The translations under genes were made by a program, and so were the position numbers. Below are positions 32,637 to 46,093 of a DNA stretch of 64,000 nucleotides, piece after piece. Origin of the DNA: Crocodylus rhombifer (Eukaryota; Chordata; Crocodylia; Crocodylidae); NCBI GenBank assembly GCA_038503035.1, contig JAVSML010024710.1, positions 558,001-622,000 on the forward strand, written 5' to 3'. Each line of letters starts with the position of its first letter. Positions within the stretch are counted from its first letter, which is position 1. The notes beneath the pieces were generated by a model. The model did no database searches. It was given only the letters and a program-made list of their open reading frames with translations, and had not been told where the DNA came from.

Positions 32637-35600
32637 AGTAACTGACAGTTTGAGTTCAGCCTCCAAAGTTGCAAGCAAACAGAAGTCCACTGTAGGATTT
32701 GTGGATTTTGTCATGTTAGATGGTTTGATAAGCATCTTAGTAACAGACAGACATCTTAAATTACCAGTCCTGGTACAAACACCACTTTAAAAAAAAAACT
32801 GATGTTGGGCATGAAGCATTTTAGCAGTTACCTGATATTCTCATTCAAAGACCCTAATCAAAATTGTAGGCCCACTGTTCTGGGTAGTCTACAAAGATAG
32901 CAAATACTCTGTTTCTAATCTGAAGGTCTTTCAATTTAAAGAACCAAACAAAAATAAAGGGATGACTACTCAACATTTAAACTAATTAATATGGTGACGC
33001 ATTAACACAGTTTCACAACTATTTTTTGGAGACTAGAAGACAGTACGGAAAGGAAAGTTCAGTCAGCTATCTCCCCAGCCAGAATCAGCAAGTTGAGTTT
33101 TGCAGGTATCATAGCAGAAGCAAGTCTTAAAAAGTCTTTAAAGAACGTAAGGTAAAGGCTGTTCACATTTCATCAGGGAATTTGTTTTATGCATAAGACA
33201 CAGTGCAGGAGAAGGCACGTAGGTGATCATGAAAGAAACTGACAAAGGCAATAACACCTAGCGATGTTATAGAAGACAAGGACAGTGCTTTCACAACAGT
33301 TTATACTAAGACTGCTAGTTTACAAGGGATTGGTTCAGCCCAGCTATAAAAGGGCCATAAAGAAGTGTCTTTATCTTTTATCTGATACAAAAGTGAAAGG
33401 GAATTCTAAGATGCAACTAACATGGCCCAAACAACACGCCAAAAACATGGATTATGCTTTTAGGAGCAGCGTTATGAATATACTTTACTGTGGTGCATTT
33501 GCTCCTTTAAAGATATGATATGATGTGGGCTTGATAACAGTTTTGGTTGCACGGACAGAGAGGAGATGTCAAATTTTAGAGATGGCGTGTAAAAAAATAG
33601 TTATGTTTAGAATCTACCCATAAAAGGTAGTTCTACTCAAACAGATAATTTGATAACACCCAGTTTGCAGACCTGAGTGACTGGGAGGACAGTGCCATTG
33701 AACAGAATGATTCAAGTGAGAGGAGAGAAACTACAAGATCACAAGATTTCAAGTTCAGTTTTGGCCCAGCTGTGTTTAAAACGACTGGTCATCCATAGAG
33801 ATGTCAAAATAAATAGACTAATATATCAGACTGAATGAAAGGAAACAGCAGTTAAAACCATCCTTGTGCATAACATTTCCCAGAGTTTAGAATTTAAGAA
33901 GCCAAAGACAATACCTCCATGGACACTCACAGAAGTCTGAAGTATTATCCTCCTCACAAGGACAAAGAAATTTGATTTGTAAAATGAGCTTGGGGAGAGG
34001 AGGGGAAGAAAGACACCAAACCACAGACAGAGATGTGGGGCAGAAAAATTTCCAGTGCTTTATTTTTCTGTGGGAAATTTTCTATTTCTAAAAATTCATT
34101 TCCATTACATAAAATTAATTAGTAACAATGAATGGATGCCAATACCAGCCTGGCTGTTGCAAATTTGTAATTAATGTTTTTCAGGTGATTATCCCTAGGA
34201 AGTGTATGAGAGAGAGAGAGTATATATGTTTTACTGATTTGTAAACAGGAGGGTAAATACACTCACATAATAAATCAAAAAGAAAATCAAGTTATGAATT
34301 CACTTAATTGGCTGCGCAGGTCAAACCAAAACCAAAGCATGGCATAACATGCACAGTTCTTTGGGTGTACTAAAATTAGTGTGTCAAAAGTTTTCATTGC
34401 CTTCGCTTTTTTTCTTAAATTTAAACAAATGATGTAAGGGAAGTACATGCTATTGTGTATTGTCTTTACATTTTTATGAGTATTCCAGTAAAAATAATTT
34501 CTGTCTACATAAAGCTTTGAATTTGTCTGAATATAACATTTAAACCACATTAAGTGTGCTGTATTTTTTTTCCCTAATCACATATTTCAGTTCAAATACT
34601 TGTGGCTATTGGAACATAAAGTTAACATTGGGATACATTTAATAAACAAAACTAAAAAAGTAAGTCAAATAAACATGCTAAATCAAATCATGCTCTATTT
34701 AAGGCATTGGAAATTTTTCCAGAATGTTTTTCAATTCAAAATTTTCTGGAGAACCCACATCTCTGACTACAGGAGGACAAAGGAACACAGATGAAATTAG
34801 GGTAATGCCCTGAGATTTGAGCAAGAAAAACTTACAGGGTCCACTGAAATCAGTCATACATTACAATGAAGTTTCTAGAGGGTGGCAGCCAGATAAGAGG
34901 ATAAAGACTGACAGGGAAGGGAACCTACACGTGGTGTTTATTTTCAGTAAATCTGAAGCTGACTATGGGAATGGAAAGCGTTAGTATGACGGGGAGAAAG
35001 AATTAATGGTGAGGTTGTGCATGTTCTAAAGACAGAGTGGACACAAAGGACGTGAATTGGGAGGGAATGAAATCTTATTAGAATAAAAGATATTGGGAGA
35101 CAGTAAGAAGAAATAATAAGAAAAGGGGCAAAAGACAGGGTCACATGGGCAGCCAAAGAGGTTGGAGGAGGAAAGTAGGCAAGAAGTCTTAGCATCCACA
35201 CATTAGGTACTTGTCCAGCCCTCATCACTGTAGTAGCAAAGTGCCTCACAAACCTTACATGTATTTATTTCTCTTCAGATAATTTCTATCAAGTAGGCAA
35301 GTACTATTATTCTGATTTCACAGGTGGGGAGCCAAACTACAACGGACTGTGGATCAAATCCATAAAATGACTTGCATGTTGAACTCAGGAATTCCACTAA
35401 GTTCCCATACAATGCCTATATAATTCTCCTATACAATACACGGGGAATGTTATGAATCTCATTCTGAGGTGTCTAACATCCATCACGTTGAATGGAAGGA
35501 GCAGGGAGTAGGACACACTTAAGTCAGCCAGTAGGAAACACTGAATTCCTACCCCTGTCCCATACTTAGGCATCTAAAATTGAGGCCAGAAGTAAATAAA

Positions 35601-36261
35601 TGCCTTTGTAAGCATCACAGCCCAAAACCCCTCCTAAATGTATGAACCCCAACTCATCCTTTTGAGTATGGGTTTTCTTCTAAAAGGAGGCAGCCACAGA
35701 AGGAGGAAAAAGGAATTGTTTACTTTTCATATGATATACTAGAGTTCAAACAGTTCCCCTAAATAAAAGACCTTGGTTTAAGTGGTTTAAATCCATCTCC
35801 CCCAGGAAAGTGCTCTAACTACCATGGTATAAGGCAGGGATGGAAACATTCTCCACTTTCCCATTGAAGCTGTGCAGAAAGAAATGCAAGATTCATGAAG
35901 CCAGAAAGAAAGAGACCACAGCCCAGTGATGAGGACATTCACCTGCTATAGGGTGTTTTTATGAACAGCAGTGCCTGTTCTTAGAACTGTTGGGGTGTTT
36001 TAATCCAATGACTGTTTGGTGCAAAAAAACTGAAACAGTTTTCAGAAAAGGGGAATCCAGATTTCCCCTTACCAACCAAGTACCTTCATCACTTGCCTAC
36101 AAGTAAATTTATATTATAGTACTGATCTTCTCATCTGGCACTGCTTTGGCAGGTGAGTCCAATCCAAACTTCTCAAGAAAGGTGAGTGAATTACTTCATG
36201 CCAACACTTTACAGATTTCAGAAACTGTGACATTTCTAAAGTCAGCAAAGCATGCTTGAAC
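32637..36261. other. Long AT-rich interval, nothing recognised
   Basis: About 3.6 kb, mostly without repeats that I can name. A short (GA)n-TATA run occurs at 34208-34228. This is one of the least repeat-filled stretches and would be a place to look for conserved non-coding elements. Confidence 0.45.
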
Positions 36262-36689
36262 CCTGGGGATGCATCAAGACAAGCACAGACATTTGGTTCC
36301 CTGGAGACAAAATGCAGTGGCTTCTGGAGCATGGCAGGTTACCCCAGGTGGGGTAGGGAGGCGGGGGGTAGAAACTGTGCTGGCACCAGTAGCCTTAACT
36401 GGCGTCCTGGAGGCCAGGGAAGCTGCAGCCACAACTCTCCTGCAGCTTGTAGCCTAGCCAACAGCCAAAGTGTGGCTCCACTGGGCCAGTCTCCACTTTT
36501 GGGCAGCACATGCTGCAGCCCAATATACCGCCCTGTTTTTGGTTTTTTTTCTGTGTGGATTTTTTGGACCCTGGGATCTCCCAGAGTCAAACCTCCCCCA
36601 CCGTGCTGGAAGCCGCGGCACAGGAAACACCTGAGTGAGCGATGACTGGCGTTGCAGACCACAGCCACACTTGTCTGGACGCGACCAGG
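36262..36689. mobile_element. hAT-like element
   Basis: Left 'gatgcatcaagacaagcaca' and right 'acacttgtctggacgcgacc' are inverted relatives. The same terminus occurs inverted at about 55663 (gatgtgtccagacaagcaga). No duplication found. Confidence 0.5.
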
Positions 36690-37213
36690 CAGAGTAAACC
36701 TAAATGTTCCTGTGAAAGTAATACCAATTAGCTGGTAACAGAGCAAGATGCATCACGTTATCCACTTGAACTCCTGTGATGCAATGGTCTGAGCTTTGCC
36801 ACTGTCACAGCCTGAAAAAAAGTTGGGCGAGCTTTAAATGGTTTGTTTCTGAAAACATAAAGTAAAATTCTGAAAACTTAAAAGTATGCCACTTTTCTTC
36901 TTCCAATAATGAGTAAAATTCTAGGAAAAAACCCAGCATGCTGACTTCAAATCAAATTCTGAGATAACACTGGTGATAAAGATATGGAAAAAATGGTGCT
37001 GAAGCCCATGAATTATTGTGTAGGAACAGTCAGACAAGTGCTGATTTACTCTCTTGGCTGAAACCATCACAATGAAGAAGGCAATTTGAGAGGTGAAGTA
37101 AGGAGCATTCTGAAAGGAACTTAAGATAATGCTACCTTAGGAGAAGGATGTTAAAAGCAGGCTGACTGCTGAGTGTATATACATTAGGACAATCAAGTGA
37201 AAAATGAAGCATA
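36690..37213. other. AT-rich interval, nothing recognised
   Basis: No exon or repeat recognised. Confidence 0.4.
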
Positions 37214-38045
37214 ACTGAACAGCCAAGTATAACTTAGAATTATAGAATATGAGGATTGGAATGGACCTCAGGAGGTCATCTAGTCCAGGCCCTTGCTCAA
37301 AGCAGGACCATCCCCACCTAGATCACCCAAGCCAGGGCTTTGTTGAGTGAGGTCTTAAGCATCTCCAAGGATGGAGATTCAACCACCTTTCTAGGTAATC
37401 CATTCCAGTGCTTTACCATCTTTCTAGTGAGAAAGTTTTTCCTAAACTTCCCTTGTTGCAACTTGAGACCATTGCTCCTTGTTTTAGTATCTACTGCCAC
37501 TGAGAACAGTCTAGCTCCATCGTCTTCTGAACCACCCGTCTGAAGGGTGCTACCAAATCCCCTCCTCAGTCTTCTCTTCTGCAGTCTAAATAAACCCAAT
37601 TCTCTCAGCCTCTCTTCAGAAGAGATGTGCCACAGCCCCCAAACCATTTTCACTGCCCTCCACTGGACTCTCCAATTTGTCCACATCCTTTCTGTAGGGG
37701 GTAGAGGGTCCAAAACTAGACACAGAACTCCAGGTGTGGCCTCACTAGAGCAGAAGAGAGAGGAATACCTACTTCCAACGATCTCCTGGCAATGTTCCTA
37801 CTAATGTAGGCCAGGATGCTGTTAGCCTTCTTGGCAACAAGGGCACACTGTTGACTCATATCTAGCTTAACTGTCCACTGTAACCTCCAGGTCCTTTTCT
37901 GCAGAGCTGCTACCCAGCCAGTCAGCCCCCAGCCTGTACTGGTGCATGGGATTGTTCCATCCTAAGTGCAGCACTTTGCACGTGTCCTTGTTGAACCTCA
38001 TGAGATTTCTTTTGGCCCAATCCTCCAATTTGACAAGCTAAGATT
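37214..38045 (-). mobile_element. CR1 LINE, 5'-truncated, older copy
   Basis: Reading the minus strand from 38045: [38 protein letters not shown] and a C-terminal block, followed by the CR1 3'UTR (rc of 'gacctcaggaggtcatctag') and a tail at about 37214 (rc of 'agaattatagaatatgagg'). Several stops and frameshifts are present, so it is older than the copy at 29863. It belongs to a different CR1 subfamily, judged by the 3'UTR. Confidence 0.85.
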
Positions 38046-38841
38046 GGTGCAAAGTTTCAGGTGAAAGACATGGCAGAAAATCTACTGTACTAGCCTGTAC
38101 TGCATTTTAGACTGTCCAGAAAACTCTTCCATGTTAATGTCCTTCTTATACATATCTTCCTATTCTGTATCAGGACCTCCTGAACTTATTTGGAGTGATT
38201 CCAGCTGATGATACTTAGCTAGCCAATATCCAGGGACTTTGAGGCTCGATGGAGCATATGGCAATGGTGCTGTGAGATCTTGTTTGGGTGTTCGGAAACT
38301 GAATTACCAACAGAATGGAAAACTGTAATGGGTCAGGGGAAACTATAAGACAGTAGGAGTACCTCAGATGATCCAGTGGTATGCCTCTTCCTGTTTGCTA
38401 ATTCTAACAGCCACCTTAATACTCCAAGAACATAAAATGGCACCAAGATCATTCTGTCCATCTACTATCACATCAGCAAGTAGATAGACCCGAGTCAGAT
38501 CTGTAAGGCGCTATGATGAAGGATAACAAGCAGCATTCTTTATATTCAAACTGCCATGGCCTTATGCTTCAGAGCAAGTTCATATTGTAGTTAGGTTTGA
38601 TTTTTCTCTCTAGTAGTATCAATGACATAAGCTTGTCTGTTTTGACCAGAGACTGATCATAGGAGCTACGAACTATATCATTTGTGATAGTAAACTGTGA
38701 AAAAACCTCTCTTACTCTTAGAGTAAACCTAAATTTACACAGCTAAATGAACAACCTAGGCATATCACCGCCTCAGATCAATCAGTCAACCACATAAGGA
38801 TCTCCTGTCTCCAAAGGTACATTATAACCGCTACCAGACAT
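38046..38841. other. Interval without recognised feature
   Basis: No exon or repeat recognised. Confidence 0.4.
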
Positions 38842-39844
38842 TAGGAGTACACTGAGAGAGATTTTGGGGGCTGGTATCAATAGCCAATTTTTAAGGAGGC
38901 ATATTAGCCAATACCTATCCGATTTCCGATACAGCATGAAGAACTGCATGCAGCTGATCAATCTGTTGTCGTAGAGGGGAGGGGGGAGGGAAGGGGCACT
39001 GGGGCACAAATCAAGGCCCCCACAGTGAGGGAGGAGTGGGGCTAGGGCAAGTGCTGCCCAACCGGGGACAGGATGTGAGACAGAGCTGCAGCTCATCCAG
39101 GGGGTATGGTGGGGAAGTGTCTCCCACCACTGCGCACACCCTTGGAGAGCACAGGGAAAGGGCGTTATGTGCCCCTTGGTCTGTGTAGGGGGAGGGCAGA
39201 GCAGGCTACAGCTGCAGACTGGGACAAGGGCAGTCTTCCCACTGCGTGGGGGGGTGGGCAAGGCTGTGCTTGGGGTGGGCGGCAGCACTGGGAGGGGGCT
39301 ACAGGGGGAACTGCAGGCCCCCCCCAAAAAAAATTGCCATCGTCCCCCCTCCCAAGACCACCATCATCCGTCCCAAGTGCAGTCCAGCCCAATGCCCTCC
39401 CACCCCCCCAGTGCACTGGGAAAAACCCAGCACCACCCCAGCCCCAGCCCACAGCTGCAGCCCACCCCGCCCATGCTCCATGCAGACCCAGGAACACACT
39501 CCCTCCCACCACCTTGTGCCCTCCTGGGTTGTGCCCAGCAGTGGAAACTACCCCAGGCCCTGCCCTGCCCCAGCTGGGCAGCGCTTGCCCCAGCCCCACT
39601 CCTCTCTCACCACAGGGCCTTGATCTGTCCCCCCACATCCCTTCCCTCCCCCCATGATATTCTCACCAGCTGCACACAGCTCTCCAAGCCGCGGGGCTGA
39701 GCTCCTTGCCCTCTACGTGCTGTGCAGCAGCTGCACATATGCACAGGCACTTATCGGCCAAATTAGACTGACTTCCGACATGCTCAATTTTTTTTTCATA
39801 CCAGTGCCAGTCTGAAAGCAGACTGATGTATCGGTGCACCTCTA
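38842..39844. mobile_element. TIR element, about 1.0 kb
   Basis: Left end TAGGAGTACACTGAGAGAGA with 'ttggggg...ctggtatcaatagcc' and right end 'actgatgtatcggtgcacct' + 'cta' are the two sides of a widespread repeat type beginning TAGRGGTGCACCGATA. The GC-rich middle (about 38975-39700) yields several long frames on both strands with no recognisable protein. Confidence 0.6.
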
Positions 39845-41892
39845 CGAAGGAAGCGCAAGAGCTCAGCCTCTCCCTGGACCAGGAAAAGAGATCTATTGTA
39901 AAGACAGGACAACTAATCCCAATATAGTCAAAGCTACCTGGGATAGGGGTAGTAACTTGCCTGAGATACGGCTCAAGGGAATAGACAGTTGAGAGGAAGA
40001 TGCATTACTTGCCCTGATATATATTCAAAGAACAAGAGGGAGAGGAGGGTTTCTTTCCCCCTCTTGGGGGCAATTCCTTTAAATCTCCTTCACTCTGTTC
40101 TCTATCAACAGACTATTCCTGTTCTGCCCTCAGCTAAAAGTGGCTATTATCTTCTCTTACAGCCTTTGCAAGTAACAGTTACCCCAATCAAAGAACAGAT
40201 CAGCCAACTGCTGTCTCCATAACCAAGTTCATTCAAGGACAATATGAAATGCTGAACAACAGTTGTACAATGAGAGCTTAGTGGCTGGAGTTAGCCCCTT
40301 GTCAGAGAAATAATTTTTAGGTATAACAGGAATATTTTTACTCCTAATATTTAATGAAGAAGAAAGGGTAAAACATGACTGCAAGAACCAAAGACGGAAC
40401 CTCCCACCAGCTTTACAGAATCTGTCTATAGTTAAACTCAGTCTTACTTCTTCAGAACTTGAGAAGAAAAGTATAGAGCTTAACTAGAGCGCTACCAGAC
40501 TAAAAAGGAAGAAGGGACCAAACAGGTGTCACTTCTACAAGAAAAGGATGCAAGAAGAGGAGACTGAGTTGCTGAATAAATCAATCTAATACTGCCTCAA
40601 AAATCAGGCAAGAAGGAAGCCAAGCTCCAGAATCACTTGAGAACCACATGTCCAATAAGAAGTGTTAGGCCTTTTATCTTCAACCATGGTCTTTGCACAG
40701 TTTTTATCTTCTATCAGTACCCGAGAAAAATTCATCATACAGCATAAGAAAGTAGAAGTGCTCAGATGATTCATACTCCTGGCAGTATACAGATACACTG
40801 ATTGTGCATTAGAGATTTGTGGTGAGGCTAACAGACTCTTCTTTATCTGTTTTAGGAGTAGACCTGGCAAGATTTCTTGAAGAGGAAAAAGAAAACTGCC
40901 CAGAGCTGAACTGTTTCTTTGTCAGGCAGTGCAAGACTAAAAAGGTAGCTTCAACATAGGTGCATGCTTAAATCATTAGCTAAAGTGTTCTCGGGGGACT
41001 GTTTTGATGAATTGATAACACCTTATTAGTCTTCAAGGGAAAAGCTGAAATCAGTCATTTAATGGCTACAAAGGTGCATGATTTTAACCAAATGCTACAA
41101 AGAGCAAAACTTTCCCACTGCCCTGAAATACCATGTAAAATTCTTTCCCCAACCCAAATTTTACAATCTTTTCAATATAATTCCATGAATACCTCAAGTA
41201 CTGTTAGTGTTCAAACTTTTCATAGTTTTCAAATTTCAGGTGCCTAATTTGCAACACTTGATTTTTCACAGTACCTGGCATCATATAGCACTTTCACACA
41301 TTAAAAATTCAGAGCTGGCCTCGCCCCTCACCCTCCCTTACTCCTTGGAGATGGCAGCAGCAGTATGGGGGAGGAGTGGGGTTGGGATGCCTCAGCCCAT
41401 CCCTCCCCGCTTCCATCATCGCTGCCTATACAGCCAACACGGCAGCAGCAGGGACAGGAGCAGACCCTATGTGGGGGGTGGGAGGGTCGGGCATACTGTT
41501 GCAGCAGGGGGAAGGACGAGCGGGCCCAGTTTGACGTGGCGGCAGCACGGGGAGGGGAGGATTGGACCCAGCCACTCCTCCCCTCCCCACACCACTGTCA
41601 CATCAGGGGAGCAGGCCTGGACCCCAAGTGGCAGCACAGAAGGGGGGAGCGGGCCTGGACAGGGGGGAGGGGCAGACATGGGGCTCTCTACCCACCCGCC
41701 TGCTCCTCCCCAGTCATTTTTGATGGGCAATTGGCTAGTGTAAATAATAATCCTAAACGTTGCTTTTTCTTTTCTTTTCCTTTTTTACTGTAAGTACCAG
41801 GTTTTCTAAACATTCTAAACCTGGTGACAATAAATAAAACTTCATATACTACCTTTGTTATCATGTATTCATTTTTTTTAAGCATGTCGTGA
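39845..41892. other. Interval without gene
   Basis: AT-rich to about 41280, then a GC-rich block (41310-41740) that gives overlapping long frames on both strands without any known motif and looks like repeat interior. Confidence 0.4.
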
Positions 41893-42003
41893 TGAGAGAG
41901 AGAGAGAGAGAGAAAGAAGAGAAAAAAGGAGAAAGATAAAGAGAAAAAGGGAAAGAGAAAGAAAATGAGAAAAGAAAAAAAAAGGAAAGAGGAAAAAAGG
42001 AGA
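41893..42003. repeat. Purine-rich simple repeat (GA/GAAA)n
   Basis: Over 100 bases almost entirely A and G on the plus strand, starting with a pure (GA) run near 41896. Simple repeat decaying into A-rich purine tract. Confidence 0.9.
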
Positions 42004-43070
42004 ACCAGACATGCACAAACACACATACAGAACTGGGCCATAGGACAAAGAGCAACCTAACGATGTCCTGGACCCACACCAACCCCTGTGCTGTTCTGGG
42101 GAGCCAGCCTCCGAGCTGCAGTGTGGGCTGCCAAGGCTCCAGCCTGGAGCCCACCCATCAGCCAGCTGCCTCCTCCTCCTCATTTAGTCTCTACATGTTT
42201 CATACTGGTGAGGAATTTTACAGACCCTGGCAGGGGAAGCAGCGTGACCATGTAGGCGAGCTCCCCAGGGTAACTGTCTCTGATATGTCCTCCATAGGAG
42301 GTCTATATTGAGCAGATTCTTTTTGGTATTGGGTGGTGGAACTGGAGCGTGCTCCATCCACTCCATGCATTGACCTGGTATTGCAGTGCTCCCAGGACCG
42401 GTGCAAAAAAACAGGGGGGAAAAAAAAAAAAAAAAAAAAAAGTCTCCTCCTCCTCAAGGTGGGAGGAGAGAAATGCCACACTGGGCCAGGCAGAGCCCCC
42501 TGCCCTAGGGCTGCAGACACTGCAGCAGGAAGAAGGCAGCACAATAGGCGGGGAGGGGAGGGGAGTGGGAACAACACAGTCCTGGCTCCATTGTTCTCAC
42601 CTCAGGCTCTCCTTGGCCAAGCGGCTCCGATGCAGCCGCAGCACCCAGAGTCAGAGCAATGATGCTGCTGCCCCTCCCTGCCCCCCAGGTGCAGCTGCTC
42701 ATGGCACGGCAGGGTTGGCAGCCCCATGCTCCCTGACATGCAGGCACGTCCCCCCCACAACTTGCAGGAGAGTGCGTTAGGGCAGGCTGGGCAGAGCTGC
42801 AGCTGCAGTTGCCACCGCCAGGCAGGGGAGCATGTTCCACTGGCAGTGGTACAGTGAGAGTTGCAAAAGGGGTTTGTCCCCTGCTTCCAACAGCTCCCTG
42901 TGAGGGCTCTTCAGGCAGCAACTCCTCCTAAGTCTCTCAAAAGAGCCCAGAGCAGCAACTTAAAAAAAAAATCTTAAAAAAAAAAAAAAATTTCCTCATA
43001 CCTCTCAGCATGCCAAGGAAAATGTTTCCACATACCACTAACTGGCACAGGGAGTTGCCTATCCCTGCTT
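42004..43070. repeat. GC-rich block ending in an hAT-like right terminus
   Basis: The right end 'ggcacagggagttgcctatc' + 'cctg' (43029-43051) is the complement of a CAGGGATAGGCAACTCC-type hAT terminus. The left end was not found. A 22-base A run lies near 42419 and another A-rich run near 42960-42990. Confidence 0.4.
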
Positions 43071-43632
43071 TACACTAAGTCCAAGCAGATGGAGGTAATC
43101 ACAAGTCACCCCTAAAGCTGCCTTGCTTCAGCACTAGCGATGTAAAGAACCATCGCTGGACCTGCATGTTGATCACAAGTATGCTGCACTAGCAAAAGGA
43201 GGTCAAGCAGCACATCTAGCTGTGAATGGGTAAGATTAATTGATGTGGAGGCATACCATTTACCAACTTCAGACTTAGACAAGTAACTGATGAGGGATTA
43301 CAAATCCTACCACTGATGTTGGAGTGCTGAGGTTGCACTAGAATTAACTAGAATTTGGGAGGCATTTTTATGAATACATAAAAATCTACTTTTTGTCATT
43401 GTATATTGGCAGCGTGCATACTACTGTGCTGGAGGAATAAGCATATAATCCATCATTGCTTGGGGTGTAAGAAAATGACAATTACTGATGAAATAAGAAA
43501 AAGAAAAAAGGGAGCTACAAGCTACATGACTGACTGTTTAGAGCTCTCCAGATGAAAAGTTTAAAGGAACATTTGAACGAAACAGACCGGTCTAGATTCT
43601 ATTGAATTTATTTCCACTTTAGTGTTGCACTC

Positions 43633-44416
43633 TACCATGTTTACACAAATCCAAGAAAAGGTTCTCCCCTCCCCCCCGCCACTCAATACAGGGGAAATAA
43701 AGCCCCTTGTCTTAAATTTGTGTACAAGCAGTGAGGTGGATGAAGCCTGGGGGAAAGATTTGGATCCGCAGTCCCATCCCCGCACACCACACCACTGCCC
43801 CCTTCCCAGGGCAGGTCCAGCTGGGGCCCTGCTCCAGCCCAAGCATGGAGCACATGCTGTCTCTGGCCCCTGACTGGCTACACAACAGTGATGGTGGTGG
43901 TGACAGCTGTAGCCCCAGCTCCATAGCTAGGGCTGGGGTGGTGACCAAAGCTGCTGTGTCACTGTTACTACATGGCCAGGCAGGGGCCAAAGCCAGCATG
44001 TGCTCCATGAAAACCAGGGCCCCAGCTGCAATGGTGAGGTAAGCAGGGTAGGGGATACAGCAGGGGAGGTACCAGAGGTCACTGGCATGGAGAGGGCAGA
44101 TATCAGGAGAGCAAGTGGTGGCATGTGACAGATTCCAGAGTATGCAGGCACCCTGGAGGGTAGGCAGAGGGGGCACGACTGGAGGCAGGGGATAAGCAGC
44201 AAGGGTCAGGCTATTTGATTCTCATACTGCCTGCACCCTGCCACTACATACCCTCTGGCAGTGGCAGGGAGAACAAATTAAAAAAAAAAAAAATACTGCA
44301 AAATTTGATTCTATAACATGGAAAATTATTCAAAGTTATAAATTTTCCACTTCTAGAATCTAGCTATTGGGGGGTTGTCTTAAATTCAGTCATCTTGGAT
44401 TCAGGTAAATATGGTA
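43633..44416. mobile_element. MITE of the TACYGTATTTACTC-end family, full length
   Basis: Left end TACCATGTTTACACAAATCC and right end GGATTCAGGTAAATATGGTA are inverted repeats, each starting with TA. The internal palindrome (GATTCTATAACATGGAAAAT against AATTTTCCACTTCTAGAATC) lies at 44307-44362. 784 bp, GC-rich middle. Crocodilian genomes are known to carry an abundant MITE called Chompy; this could be that family, but I cannot confirm it. Confidence 0.7.
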
Positions 44417-45809
44417 CATGGCTGGGCATTAAAACTCAAGCAACCCAATAAGTCATTCTTCAAAAGGATGGACACTTACCAAGGGAGCCAATGAAGTTCT
44501 TAGTGCTAGAAGAGCCTGTAAAATAAGCCACACCCTCTTGTTCCCTACAAACAGAAGAAGAAGGAAATGGAGATAATTTCTCCCCTTATACGTGAAGGAT
44601 ATCTAAAACGAAAGTTACAATACTTAACAGAATCAAACTGAACATACAACACTTCAGAATGAAAAGTGTTGTTAGTCAACTGTGCTGGCACTGACAGGGG
44701 GCACTATGGTAACAAGTCTGCAAACAGAGGGTGGGGGAGATGTTGCTTAGCAATAGGAAGCTCCAAGACAGATTTTTGTGCAACACTAGCAGTCAAGACA
44801 CTCCAGTACCACCTGAGAATTAAAAAACCTAAGGAAGTAAAAATAATCAAGTCTTACAATTTTTGCATTGTATAATCTATTCCTGTTCAGATTAAAAGTC
44901 AATTATACAAAATTGCAATTTTTATTATCTTGCTTAATGTACAAAGGAAACCATGTGACCATGAAAGTGGCTTCAGTATAAGTGCCTGCAAACTACCAAT
45001 TTAGGCTCCAGTCCTGCAATGATCTGCATGCATGGTTAAAATTTAGGCACAAATTAGTCCCACTGACATGTGCTTAAACTCAGTGGGACTACTCAGCACT
45101 TAACAGAAGTATTTGCAGGACTAGGGACCTAATTAACACAGAAACCTATGAGCACATATTGATATTACTGACTGAATTGCAAGAGCAAGAACAGAAGCTA
45201 TTACAAGTCACAAATTTATACTTATATTAATAACTTATGGTAAAGACAGCAGGTCAAGCAGAATGGGTTAAAAACATTACAAAGCTGAACAGTTCTGGAA
45301 TCCGCACAACACAATAAGTAGTCATGAGAAGACAAAAAGGGTTTAATTCAAAGGCAGCCACTACACACTTTCAAACCAAGGAAAACCTATGCATTTCTAA
45401 TACAGTTTTTAAAATTATAGTTTTCAATTTAGGAAGGAGAAAAACCAAAAAAGGATTCTTTTGGAATCCATTTTTATCTTATCGATCAAAAGTAAACAAA
45501 GTAACATCTTTCCTACAGATGCTGTTGAAACTGGCCACTGTTTCAGTCAGTCTGGGATGGTCATTAGATAACATCAAAAGCACATCCTTCCTTCTAGGCT
45601 AAATGCACTGTTTCTGCAATGCTCACAACAATACCCAGTATCAGTGGATGATAATAGACTCGTAATAAACCAATTCGATGCCAGTTGCTTTTTTGTGCCT
45701 GTATTTTCTTTCATTGTACATCTCTATATTTCCTCCCTCATGCCCTTTCTCCCACAAAATCATACACGTAGCTGACTGTTCTGCAGGAAAATTGGGTAAT
45801 GGAAGAAGA
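44417..45809. other. AT-rich interval, nothing recognised
   Basis: No exon or repeat recognised. Confidence 0.45.
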
Positions 45810-45817
45810 GACTTGAG

Positions 45818-46085
45818 TAGACTCTCAACCAGAGTGATGCAGCAGAGTACTATGTAATGTTGACACTGTTAGATGTGCAAACATTATTCACAAAATTAAT
45901 CCAGAGATTTTTAGATAGCAATTCACAATGTTAAAAATATTCTACCTGTTTTCTGCAGCAGCAGAAACTCTCTATTATTTTTTTTTGTCTATAAAAAAAA
46001 TAAAAAAATAAAAAAAAATCAGTGAACACTAAGAACTTGCATTTTCCAAGGGGTCCCTTAAGTCTAACAAGGTTGAGAACCACTA
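45818..46085. mobile_element. hAT-like element with 7/8 TSD
   Basis: Left end TAGACTCTCAACC and right end GGTTGAGAACCACTA are inverted repeats. Flanks are GACTTGAG (45810-45817) and GACTAGAG (46086-46093). A partial relative (about 24378-24475) shares 'aaccagagtgccatgcaata'. The right part includes an A-rich stretch at about 45980-46018. Confidence 0.78.
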
Positions 46086-46093
46086 GACTAGAG

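Noticed and set aside
31975..32790. 271-codon open frame
   Set aside because: It lies within an hAT element defined by a perfect 8-bp duplication and runs past its right end. No protein motif is visible.
39106..39700. Overlapping frames of 125-183 codons on both strands
   Set aside because: They fall in the GC-rich middle of the TIR element at 38842-39844 and encode proline-rich filler.
43712..44202. 154- and 91-codon minus-strand frames
   Set aside because: They lie in the filler of the MITE at 43633-44416 and match no recognisable family.
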